Shown here: positions 25,627-35,008 of the stretch, one piece after another
How positions within the stretch are numbered: the stretch's first letter is position 1
Layout of the letters: each line of letters starts with the position of its first letter
Assembly (NCBI GenBank): GCA_029207755.1
Contig: JARCOQ010000006.1
Span: 18,264,890 to 18,328,889, forward strand
Reading direction: 5' to 3'
DNA from: Chamaea fasciata
Taxonomy: Eukaryota; Chordata; Aves; Passeriformes; Sylviidae
Length of the DNA stretch: 64,000 nt
Position numbers and translations under genes: made by a program
The notes under the pieces: generated by a model
What the model saw: only the letters and a program-made list of their open reading frames with translations
Told to the model about the DNA's origin: nothing
Database searches by the model: none

Positions 25627-28600
25627 TGTCCTCTGGCAGGCTTTGAGTTCTAGAAAAATAAGCTCACAGTAGTCTTTTGGCTGCCTGGATTACATCTGCA
25701 GCTGTTCATATGCTCTCTTTTTTATATGTCTTGCTGGCTTTAGTAGTCATATTGAAAAAACCAATAGATATTTCTTTTCTTAAAATGCCCATTAAAGATG
25801 GATATTGCAGTCACGAAAGCTGTTAAATAAGCATGCTGACACCTGGGAGACATACATAGGACAGGAATATTTTTTGTGTTTCACTACCGATATCTTCCAA
25901 ACTCAACCTGGAGTAAACAGCACTAATAGGAGAAGGAAGCTTCATTTCCCATAGTCCCTTAGGTCTTGGCTTCCCCAACAAGGCAATCATATTAACATCT
26001 TCTCTGATGATGACTTAGGTGATGCAAATAGGCCTTTGCTGAGTATGGAACTGAAACTACATCTTCATTTCATACAACCCATAAAAGCATATAGGTCATC
26101 ATTAGCAAGGTTTTAATTGGAGGCCAACATTATTTTCCTGTGCTCCTCATAGTTCTTTGAACTTGCACTTTTTTATCAGTCCTGTGCCCATCTTGGAGCA
26201 GTCTGCAGTATGTCCAACAGGAACGTGTTTGCATGTTTGCAACTGACTTCAAAATACCTTGCTGGTATAGCTGTTGGCAGGAGGCTGCTCTACCTTCCTT
26301 TGTCCTTTTCTTGTATATTCACATAACCTGAGACAAGCAGGGAGGTTTTCAGTTTCATTTGTGATTTACCTAAAATTCTTTCCTTTGGTTGTTACAAGTC
26401 ATGTCAGATGTATCAACGTTGAGTTTCTCTTCTGCATTACACTCTCTTAAAAGGCAAACCCGTGCGCACACACGCACATACACACACAGAGAAGCTGCTG
26501 AAAATCAATAAATGTAACTTAAATACTGGGAGTATATAAAAACATAAACCACAATCCATCATTCAAAACTTATTAGCAAATGAAAGCCAGGGGGGAGTTG
26601 ACATAAGCAATCTGCCCAACATACAAAGCGTTAATTTTCTGGAAATGCCCCATATGTGCTGACTATAACTACCTAACCCTAAAAATATTCAGAGACAAGA
26701 TTTTAAACAACTGTTCATAAGAGTAACAACTCTGACACTGGGTGTTGTCTGAGAATTAACGACTGCCCACAATTAATGGTCCTCAACTGTGTTTGAGCCA
26801 TTAGCTCCTCTCAGTTAGTCATTAGTCCCTACACACAGTTCTCAAACTCCTGTTGTCCATTCAGTATTGGACCAGATGAAAATGCATTGTCTCCAAACAC
26901 TGAAAAAGCTTGTAGCAATGTAAAATTTCAGCAGCTCTACTGCTCACTTGACAAGGTTTGCGTTAGGGAAATTTCTATCTTGAGTTTGGTCCTAAATTAT
27001 ATATTTGACATATATTTTGATTCCCACAATTAATCACTGCACAGCACCATAGAGAAAGAAGACTTCCATATGCTGTAGTAATGAGAAGCCTCCAAGAAAT
27101 GTGAGTAATAGAGGAAATATGCAGCTTAAGCAGTGAATTAATAATTTATGTGAATTGCAAATGAGAGTTTGCATATGGTGCAAGTATGATTACAGATGAA
27201 GCTCTTAATGCAAATAAAAGGATCTGAGAAATAGTTGCACAGCTGAGGACCCAACTCCCTTTAAGATCAGATCATAATAACTCTTATGATTTGGAAAATG
27301 CAGGGCTTGGTTACACAGAATATAAAATCTGGGGCTGTGACTTTGGCTTTAGAGTGTGATTCTGATCTGAAGAGAGACACCTCCAAAAATATGGCTTGCT
27401 CATTTGATGAAATCTTCCTAATCCTGTACTCAGAATCATACCTGCTAACCCTGGAGACACAAATCCTGTGCTGAAAAGCAACAGTAAGTAGTGCAGGAAG
27501 TGGCACTAGGGCTAAGAGTAAGATGGAAGCAGTCACCCACACAGTTCCTTGCTTTGGGACAGAAATGAGTTAAAAGCTGGGATTTCCCTGTCATGGAAAA
27601 TATTGTCACTTTGCAAATTGCTCTCCTTCAGAATGAAAACAGTTTGAAACTTCCCGTGGAATGGAAATTCTGTTAAATACTCTGTAAAAAATGTGTCACA
27701 GTACAAACAGAAGGCCTCCTGATCTGTAAAGTAAAGGGTTTCTCCCTTGACTTAGACACAGCTGTCTGCTTATAAAATAAAACATGAGAATCAGCTCACA
27801 GAATATTGACAGCATTGTACATTACACATCCTTTTAGACAGCATTGCTACACTACTGCATGAAATGTCAATAACAAAATATTTAAACCCCTAAAAATAAA
27901 TTACTTTTCATAACAGATTTCATTTTCAAATGTTTGTAGATTGTCTGGATTTGGTTTCAGGGCAATTTGAAGTCTTGTCAAAATTTTGGCTTCAGATTAA
28001 AAAAAATTCTTTTTTAATCCCTTAAAGACCAGTGCTTGGAAAAGATAAAGCCATGTCAATCCCGTGCAGAGTTGCAGCACTGGTACCTCACGCAAACCAG
28101 TGCACCCACATTAGCGAACAAAGTGCCGTGTATCTGTTTTGAATTGGCTCCTGTCGGGACGTCCATCATAATGGTGTCTGTAAGTCTGAGAATGTAAAGC
28201 TACTTGCTTTGTGGCCAACCTCTAACTACTAATAAGTGTTAGGGAGAAAGTTTCCTTGGAGGAAGTTCATCCCCTAATTGCTTGCACAGATTTTCTAAAG
28301 CCCTTCTCAGATGAAGTTGGCATTAAGTCCTGTCAGAGCCAAAGGTTCAGCCCACAAGGACAGCAGCAGCTCCTATACTCCCATAGCCATGCCTGCCAGT
28401 GCTCCAGGGCCCACACTCCAGTGAGAGCTGGGGGGCACTGGAGACAGCACCGTTTGCAGAGGGCTTCATCAGGGCCAGGTTCCAGCACAGGCAAAGCAGA
28501 GCCTTGTCAAGGGTGGCGGATGTCTAGTGACAGCAAAAAAGGCTCTGCACCTTCCTCAGTCTGTTGGAGGTCTTGCTCCTTGGCTTGTCACTATGGTTTG

Positions 28601-28959
28601 ACAGGGATGAGCAGGAGGGCAGAGTTGTTGACTTTAGGACCTCTTCCAATGTCAGGACGAGTAATGAGGGCTCTACCCTCAGTCTGACATACCTCTGCCT
28701 TTTGCCCGCCCCTCCAATGACAGAGTCTGACCGCTCATCCAAAGGGAGGCAAAATCCATTTTAGTCTTCTCTGCTGAGGACCCATGAGTCCGTTCTGATG
28801 TAGTGACCTACAGCTCCTTTTACTAAAGAACTAGCACTGTGGGAAAGTGAATTTGTGAATAAGGAAAAATAGGGACCTACTGTTTGTGAGATGCAAAATT
28901 ATTACACTGGATGCTTTAACAATAACCATACCTGCCTGGAGATGGGGGATATACTGAAT
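25627..28959. other. Gene-free unique sequence
   Basis: No gene was recognised. A 143-codon frame at 28256-28687 lies in a locally GC-richer patch (28320-28740). Its product is rich in Ser, Gln, Arg and Pro with no domain, and the frame overlaps other frames on the opposite strand, so it is treated as chance. A short degenerate CA repeat lies at 26463-26489. No interspersed repeat was recognised before the CR1 at about 28.96 kb. Confidence 0.5.
26463..26489 (+). repeat. Degenerate CA microsatellite
   Basis: An interrupted run of CA dinucleotides (CGCACACACGCACATACACACACA) is present. It is short and impure, with no visible role. Confidence 0.75.
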
Positions 28960-29370
28960 ATATAAGGAGTGGCTGAGGTCACTTGGTCTGTTCAGCCTGG
29001 AAGAGACTGAGGGGAGACCTAGCAGTCTACAACTACCTCACAAGGGGAAGTGTAGGGGCAAACAGTGATCTCTTCTCTCTGGTGACCAGGGACAGGACCC
29101 AAGGGAATGGGCTGAAACTGTGTCAGGGGAGGTTTATGTTACATATCACAAAAAAGTTCTTCACCCAGAGGGAGGTTGGGCACTAGAACAGGCTCTCCAG
29201 GGCAGTGGGCGCAGAACCAGCCGGACAGACTCGAAGAAGCATTTGGACAATGCTCTCAGGCATATGGTGTGACTCTTGGGGCTGTCCTCTGCAGGGCTAA
29301 GAGTTGGACTCAATGATCCTTGTTGGGTCCCTTCCGACTCAGAATAGTCCATGATTCTATGATTCTGTGA
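28960..29370 (+). mobile_element. CR1 LINE, 5'-truncated 3' end
   Basis: This is about 410 bp of the 3' end of a chicken-repeat-1 (CR1) retrotransposon in plus orientation. The distinctive parts are 'ttcagcctggaagagactgag', 'aaaaagttcttcacccagag', 'ggttgggcactagaacaggct', 'ttggactcaatgatcct' and the terminal short repeats ATGATTCTATGATTCTGTGA ending at 29370. CR1 elements prime reverse transcription at this end and are almost always truncated at the 5' side, as here. The frame at 28983-29186 reads part of the ORF2 C-terminal tail (RTRGNG-like RTQGNG, then a KKFFTQREV block), so the element is a dead fragment of the polymerase gene plus its short 3' UTR. The subfamily cannot be fixed by eye. 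Confidence 0.93.
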
Positions 29371-29387
29371 ATATTTCCAGGTATCTT

Positions 29388-29480
29388 TGTGCTGGTTTAG
29401 CCCGAGAGTCCTTTGATCCAACTGAAATGGCTAGGCTCCTACCTGAAAGCTTTGGCCCATGCTAACACAGGGTATCTCAG
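29388..29480 (-). mobile_element. Possible LTR 3' end fragment
   Basis: The plus strand reads TGTGCTGGTTTAGCCC from 29388, the inverse of GGGCTAAACCAGCACA, a form seen at the 3' end of some songbird ERVL-type LTRs and also at 32007 in this window. Beyond about 20 bp the match is not convincing and no target duplication was found. It abuts the CR1 end 18 bp upstream. It may be a truncated LTR or coincidence; the right boundary is arbitrary. Confidence 0.25.
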
Positions 29481-29823
29481 CTAGGACATGGTTGCCTGGC
29501 TTGCAGACCACAGCTGCCTCACATCTGGGCAGGTTGAAATATGAGCAGGATGGGCTCAGGTTTCCCTGAGTTCAGCCACCCTGGGCATGAGTCTATCAGA
29601 TCTCTGGGACAGCTAAACAAAAGCCCAGTGAATACCGGTGGCAAGCCTGTTGTAGACATCTTTTTTTTCCTGGTCTTTTATCATGCCTACTGTCTGGATT
29701 TTTTGTTCTCTTGTCACCAGACCCCTTAAAGTTGGACCTGCTGGTCACATAGGTACTAGGTAAGACACAGTCAAACAGATGAAGGTCTTTACTGTGGGGT
29801 TTGCTAGTGTCTTCTAAACCCAG

Positions 29824-29965
29824 TATTTCAAAGCTTTTCACAAACATTATAAAGGTCTGCAAAAGTGTCATTTCACAAATGATGAAACTGAAGGATGCAG
29901 ATGTTTGAAGACTGGTCCAAGACAGCACAGTGGGAATGAGTGTGAGAATACAGATGTAATTGCCA
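29824..29965 (+). mobile_element. MIR-like ancient SINE fragment
   Basis: The block 'gcttttcacaaacattat...catttcacaaatgatgaaactgaagga...gactggtccaagacagcacagtggga' lines up in order with the MIR core (remembered as 'gctttacaaa', 'cattttacagatgaggaaactgaggca', 'acttgcccaaggtcacacagc'). It is old, with indels and many substitutions. MIR-type SINEs are tRNA-derived, mobilised by L2-type LINEs and present at low copy in bird genomes. No A/B box or complete end is seen. Confidence 0.55.
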
Positions 29966-30511
29966 CAGGGCTTGGGTCCTAACCAGAGAATCGTAGGGAG
30001 ATGCTGTAACCCCTTTAGACTGTGATATTAACTTACTTCTATTTGCATATCAGAAAGGTTACTATCATAATACACACTGCGACTACTGCAATTGTACTGT
30101 AGTAGTAACCGGTATATTACAGTCAATTAATAAAAAAGGCAGCATTCTAGAGATCTGAATGGCAGCCTTTGTTGTCAAACAGTTGGGTGACAGTGGTTGA
30201 GAATTGGCAGTGTCAGACCAGGAAGGTTTTCAAAGCTGAACTGGCAGGAAGTGTATATGACAAGAAGAAACAAGAAGAAATCCTTTTGCAGTGAGAGAAT
30301 GTAATTATTCCTGAGAGATCTTTTTAAAAAAAATCTCACTGTGAGCACAGTTAAATGAAGTAACTGGCAGCAACCTTCAGCATAAAGTCATTCACTGTTT
30401 ATTAACACTTCTAACTAATCTAAAGTCAGATCAATCTAAACAAACAAAAAAATTATTTGCAATCAGTCTTCAAAGTATTCTGGAGCATCTGGTAGACTCT
30501 CCCTTCTGAAA

Positions 30512-30517
30512 TATTCA
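30512..30517 (+). repeat. Left target-site duplication of ERVK LTR
   Basis: The six bases TATTCA immediately precede the LTR start (TGTCAC) and are repeated exactly at 30817-30822 after the LTR end. A 6-bp duplication is characteristic of class II (ERVK/beta- or alpharetrovirus-like) integrases. Confidence 0.8.
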
Positions 30518-30582
30518 TGTCACAATAGGATACGAAATAAAGATGCTTGACTCCAGTCACAAGACAGTAGAAATCGGAAGGC

Positions 30583-30588
30583 TTTATT
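30583..30588 (-). promoter_or_regulatory. LTR polyadenylation signal AATAAA
   Basis: The plus strand reads TTTATT, giving AATAAA on the minus strand inside the solo LTR, about 20 bp downstream of its TATA box in the LTR's own sense. This is the expected retroviral polyadenylation signal, and it is intact. Confidence 0.7.
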
Positions 30589-30603
30589 TACAATTCATCC
30601 AGC

Positions 30604-30612
30604 CCTTTTATA
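30604..30612 (-). promoter_or_regulatory. LTR TATA box
   Basis: The minus strand reads TATAAAAGG inside the solo LTR, followed at promoter-like spacing by the polyadenylation signal. It would direct transcription toward lower coordinates. Activity is unknown. Confidence 0.6.
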
Positions 30613-30816
30613 ACATGCTGTGCTAAAAAGGCATGTTATTGGTCCATAGGACTGACACTTATTTTATTGGTTAAGTAACAGAAACAGCAAACAATACTTG
30701 TTTCTATGGGAAAGGAATATTGTTTACACAAGGTTATTTTGGGAAAAAGAAAACTGTTGAAGTTTCCCTTGGGAAGAGCTCAGCAATTCTCAGGCCCAGA
30801 TAATATTGAGCCCACA

Positions 30817-30822
30817 TATTCA
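30817..30822 (+). repeat. Right target-site duplication of ERVK LTR
   Basis: An exact second copy of TATTCA follows the LTR directly. With the left copy it fixes both LTR boundaries at the base level. Confidence 0.8.
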
Positions 30823-32006
30823 CATCTGATTATGAGGCTAGAATTAGTTGTGAGCTCCCCAAAATATTGATCTATAATGACAGATCAATGTGCATAGAAA
30901 CTTACAAGATGACACGAGAAGACTGCAAAGTAGTATGAAACATTTCCTTCCTGAACTCTGATACGTAATCAATAAATTAAGGCAAATGTAAAAGAGGTGC
31001 GAGGGCGGGGTGAAATAGTCTCTTTATGGTGATTCTCTGTATAAGAAGGAGAGTGTAAGCTCAAGCAACCTCATCGAGGTGGGGTTAATGGGCTGGGATT
31101 CCATGAGCCTGGGGGCATGACGCTACTTGCTGGGAAGTCAGAAGTAACTAGAAGCACTAGTGCTGGAAGTGGTTTCATTCATGTTCAACTGGCCTATGTA
31201 TGTACAATAAAGAAGATGTATCAGGAGTATTTCAACCTAAGAACTGATTTCCAGTGGAGAAAGGTTGCTCTTACCTATTGTATTGTAGAAAATGGCTGGG
31301 TGGAAAAAACTTGGACCTCAAACTGCCCAGCACTGCTGCAGGATCAGATATCCATACACATTCCTGACACATAATTTTTAACTTGTCATTATAGACTTCA
31401 TGTGAAGGAGATTTTACATCTTTTTCAAGGATCTTACTGCAGTCTTTCACATCTTCAACTGAAAGCTGCGTCAACACCTTCAACCCAACAGCACGCAAAT
31501 ATAGAACTGCTTTGGGAGTCCAAGGTAGTAACTGCCCAGACCTGGCCCCACTAGCTCAACTCTTCCCTGGACCATGCTGCACTGTTCCCTGTATTGTAGA
31601 CATATGGCCCAGGACAGGCAGAGGAAGAGGCTGGATCTGACCTGCTAGCCTTTTCCCAGAGGCCAAAGGGAGCAGATATCTGACAGCAGAGCAGATCTCA
31701 AACAGCTGCACACTTATGGTGCCTGTGAACCTTGTGCAGTGAGTTGCAGAACTGCAGGGGTTTGTGCTGCCAGTGGGAAGGGCTGGACAGGAAGGTCCCT
31801 CTCTGCATGTGCCTGGCATGGTGCCATAGGCACACATCTCAACCCTGCACAGGAGGGCAAAACTGGGACCTACCCCTGCACAATATACCAGTGCCTTGGG
31901 TTGAAAGCAAGGTCAATCAGCCAAATTAAGTTTTCCAAAATATTTTGAAGTTCAAAAAAGCTTATTTGATTAAAATAAAGTCCACTAAGCTCTGAAATTA
32001 TCTCAC
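30823..32006. other. Gene-free sequence between two LTRs
   Basis: No gene was recognised. Open frames are at most 93 codons (31556-31837, minus), with no family motif. The GC-richer stretch at 31550-31880 has no recognised repeat. It shows no proviral gene remnants, so the flanking LTRs are not the two ends of one provirus; they also differ in sequence and class. Confidence 0.5.
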
Positions 32007-32426
32007 TGTGCTGGTTTAAAAAGCCCAGTGGAAAATTAAACCCCACTTAAAGTTGCCTCTTCCCCTCACACTGTCCTGGTGAGAGGGACACTAAAGGCAG
32101 AGATTCTCAGTTGAGATAAGAACCATTTTTACTTGAAAAAACTGGGCCTGCAGTACTTGGGAAGCTGCTCAGTCTGGTGTCTGCAGTGGTAGTCCTGATG
32201 CAGGGGGTTCCCTTCCCAAGGGCAGCAGCAGCAGCAGTTACAGCTTGCATTTGTTCAAGGGATCAATCTATCTTTCCCCACCACCAAGGTAAGACTGACT
32301 CCACTTCCTGCCTCCAGCAGCTCAGAATTTTCTGCTGGAACCACACTTCCCGGCCATGACGTGGGTGGTATGGAATTTAACAGTGCTAGAAAACTCCACC
32401 CCTCTTTTTCTTCGGTACCCAGGACA
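32007..32426 (-). mobile_element. Probable ERVL-type solo LTR
   Basis: About 420 bp run from TGTGCTGGTTTA to ...CCCAGGACA on the plus strand, so the minus-strand element starts TGTCCTGGGT and ends AACCAGCACA. In minus-strand order it contains AATTCCATACC, an ACGTCATG box (a CRE-like site) and TTATCTCAAC, the same order I recall for songbird ERVL LTRs. Flanks are CTCAC on the left (32002-32006) and CTCAG on the right (32427-32431), a 5-bp target duplication with one mismatch, as expected for ERVL. No TATA box or internal proviral region is evident. It appears older than the ERVK LTR. Boundaries and class are inferred by eye. Confidence 0.55.
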
Positions 32427-32633
32427 CTCAGTTTTCTCCTGCAAATGATCCCAGAATGCACAAATCTGGAAGGCAGGAGACTGAGAGAGTACCATTTGTT
32501 ATGTGAACAATATTGTGACTCTTTCTTAGACAAGGTTAATGTTGGCCAACGCATCTTTCTCAGAAAGCAAGAAATACATACAGTTCTTCCTTAGCTTGAC
32601 CAATTATGAGGAGGTTTATTATAAAGCTGCTAC
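32427..32633. other. Short unique gap between LTR and CR1
   Basis: About 200 bp between the ERVL-like LTR and the CR1 tail, with no feature recognised apart from the right-hand CTCAG flank of the LTR. The upstream part of a 151-codon open frame (starting 32539) begins here by chance and runs into the CR1 fragment. Confidence 0.5.
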
Positions 32634-33041
32634 TGGAGAGAGTCCAGTGAAGGATTATGTATTTGATGAAGGCCTGGAGCATGTATCCTATGAGGAAAAG
32701 CTAAGAGAGCTGGGACTGTTCAGCCTGAAGCCTAGGCACATGGGCTTCTTATCCGTGTATATAAATATATGGTGGGAGGGTGCTAAGGGTATGACACCAG
32801 GCTCTTTTCAATGCTGCCTACTGACTGGACTAGAGGAAGCTGGCACAAACCCTCTGGATGTCACGAAATACTGTTTCACTGGCACAGTTTGTCCTGAGGT
32901 TGTGGAGTCTCAATCCTTGGAGATATTCAAATGCCATATGGACATAGTCCTGGACAACTGGCCCAGCCTTGAGCAGGCAAGCTGGAGCAGATGACCTGTG
33001 GAGATTCCTTCTAACCTCAAACATTCAGTGATTGTGTGACC
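32634..33041 (+). mobile_element. CR1 LINE, 5'-truncated and internally deleted
   Basis: The 3' end of a CR1 retrotransposon in plus orientation, of a different subfamily from the copy at 28960. It starts near 'ggagagagtccagtg' and includes 'ctggagcatgtatcctatgaggaaaagct', 'gagctgggactgttcagcctg', 'gttgtggagtct' and a degenerate tail 'attcagtgattgtgtga' ending at about 33041. One frame still reads the C-terminal tail of the CR1 ORF2 protein: HVSYEEKLRELGLFSL near the start and EVVESQSLEIFK near the end. This is the downstream part of the 151-codon frame at 32539-32994, and the element's usual central part (around the RGNGHKL-type block) is missing. It is a dead fragment. The mutated terminal repeats suggest it is older than the 28960 copy. 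Confidence 0.88.
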
Positions 33042-34850
33042 TTGGCAAATACATAAAGTCTATATTCGATAGAGGAGGATCTACAACACTGAGACAAAGT
33101 ATGACAATATTCTTTGTTGTTTGACATCCTGTCTTGTGCCTGTTTATTCAGGACTCCATTTGTCTTAGTAACTGGTCAAACAACTGCACTGACTCCTTAC
33201 AATGAAAACCTCAAATCCCAGTGTTGTGGCAGGGTATAAGCTTTGGTATCACATCTCAGTTTAAATCAAAATTTTAAAAAAAGATGCTGCTACATAGGTA
33301 GAAAAGAAGTTTCTTGCATGGCTACTAAGAACTGACTCAGCATCCTACATGTGGGACTGCCACCCTCTGGAAAGGGCCTTCTGAACCATTTTGAATTAGG
33401 GACTGGCATGAAGTGACATAAAGGCCTCTAGACTTAATTTGAGATAGATCACCCTGAGGATCTCTTTTGTTTTCATTCTGTCATTGTACTGTCTCCTGAA
33501 GCCTTTTATCAAAATCATGGTAGCTGTGATTGTGCTAGTTCCATGAATACTTCCTCTCTCTTTAAGTAACTGGTTAGAAGGAGACCTTTAGTAAAGTTAC
33601 TGCCTTTAGCTGCATGACTTTCTTTGTTATTTCTTTGTCATTGAAAATTCTCATATCCTGCCTAAATGAAGTATTTTCTTAAGTGGAAAGTTATTGTGCC
33701 AGAATACTATATTACTCCTGACTGTGACCTATTTATACTCATGATGCATAAGCCCACACATATCTTTTTATTTTAAATATCGATTTTCCCTGTTCTCTGT
33801 TCTTTCGCTTTCTGTGGAATTAACAATAAATATTTTCTGTCACTGTGCATCACTACAGAGGATACTTCACCTGGACAATAACTACATGGAGTCTTGCCTT
33901 TGGGATCTCCTTCTTACCTAGAACTGAGAGGAGTGTGGAAATTAAGGACATGATTTATGCCACCAATCACTCCTAATCTTCCTTGTCTGAGCATGCTTGT
34001 TTTAAAGGACTCATGTAGAAAGTTCATTGCACTCAAAAACAACAAAGATGGACCAGAGTGTATTTTTCCAAGGCTATTTTAAACATGTGGTTATGACTCT
34101 GAGAGACAGGGTTTCACCAGACACACCCTTCTCCATTTCCCAGCTTCCTCAAATGGTTCCTCAGTGCTAGGGCAGATTCGCTCCGTGTGGAGCAATTGTG
34201 CAATCTTACATCATTCCTCACTCTTCGCCTCTCCATTTTCCTTATCTGTCATGAAAAGTGTCGCTCCAATAAACTCAATACTTAATCAGAGCATTTTTAA
34301 TGAAAGGTCTTAAAGTAGGCATTGCTATAATCCATTTACAGGTTTCTACCTCTTAAGTGACTGATAATTTCATCTCTAACATATCTGAATTTCACATGGG
34401 ACAAATCAAATTTTCAGCAATACATTTATCACTGGAAAAGATTGTTGAGGGATACAAAGTTTTGTGGGATTATTTCCCTATGTGATACTTCATTTCTTAT
34501 ATAAATAGTCTTTGATGCTCCTGTACTTTGATATATTTTTTCATTTCATTTGTATCCACAACATGTTGAAAGAAATAGTAAAAAACATAACTCTGATAAA
34601 AGACTATCTAGACAAACACAGGGTTTTTGCAATATTCTCTTGGGAATTAAGCAGAAAATGAAAGTGTTTACCCATGGGGTGTTAGCATAGGTCTGCAGAA
34701 AATGTGAAGAGGCCTGAAGTTAGGAATAAAGTACAAGTATGAATACAGAGAGCTTTCATTCTGACATTTCCTAATGGCTATTTTACAGTTTTTATTGCCA
34801 CTGTACCTGCTCATTAATACATGTGTTTTAATAGACATTCCTGTGCTACA
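33042..34850. other. Gene-free AT-rich unique sequence
   Basis: No open frame of note, no gene and no recognised repeat lies between the CR1 tail and the MIR-like fragment. The sequence is AT-rich with scattered short T runs. Confidence 0.55.
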
Positions 34851-34985
34851 AGGAAATAATTCTGTTTCATGGATGAGGAGTTAAGAAACAGAGATTAAGA
34901 CATTTGTAAGAAGTCACACAGGAAGCATGTAGCTATCCCTACATCTCTTAAATGGCAGTCTGGTGGTGCAACTACAGCAGCAGCT
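34851..34985 (+). mobile_element. MIR-like ancient SINE fragment
   Basis: The block 'ctgtttcatggatgaggagttaagaaacagagattaagacatttgtaagaagtcacacaggaagcatgtagc' follows the MIR core in order (remembered as 'cattttacagatgaggaaactgaggcacagagaggttaagtaacttgcccaaggtcacacagctag'), with small indels. The 'aatggcagtctg' that follows fits the next MIR segment. Divergence is high, as expected for an ancient insertion. Ends are not definable by eye. Confidence 0.6.
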
Positions 34986-34995
34986 CTCAGCTTGC

Positions 34996-35008
34996 AAAAA
35001 AAAAAAAA
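34996..35008 (+). repeat. Short A run
   Basis: A run of 13 A follows the MIR-like fragment closely. It may be a chance homopolymer; MIR elements do not normally end in poly(A). Confidence 0.6.

Larger units (their letters stand above)
30518..30816 (-). mobile_element. Solo LTR of an ERVK-type endogenous retrovirus
   Basis: A 299-bp LTR lies in minus orientation. It has TG...CA termini (plus strand TGTCAC...CCCACA) and a perfect 6-bp target duplication TATTCA on both sides. On the minus strand a TATA box (TATAAAAGG, plus-strand position about 30604-30612) is followed closely by the polyadenylation signal AATAAA (30583-30588), the compact U3-R arrangement of class II LTRs. Internal proviral sequence is absent on both sides, so it is a solo LTR left by recombination between two LTRs. 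The intact ends, exact duplication and intact control signals suggest a fairly young insertion. The LTR could still have promoter or polyadenylation activity on the minus strand, but no gene is seen nearby for it to act on. Class assignment rests on the duplication length and layout, not a database match. Confidence 0.85.

Noticed and set aside
25316..25672. 118-codon open frame encoding an RGEER repeat protein
   Set aside because: It is a direct product of the GAGAG array, which has no stop codon in this frame; it carries no information beyond the array.
28256..28687. 143-codon frame in a GC-richer patch
   Set aside because: No domain or family resemblance, and overlapping frames are open on the other strand.
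30518..32426. The two LTRs as ends of one provirus
   Set aside because: They differ in sequence, length, class features and target duplication. The ERVK LTR has its own complete 6-bp duplication, and the DNA between shows no proviral genes.
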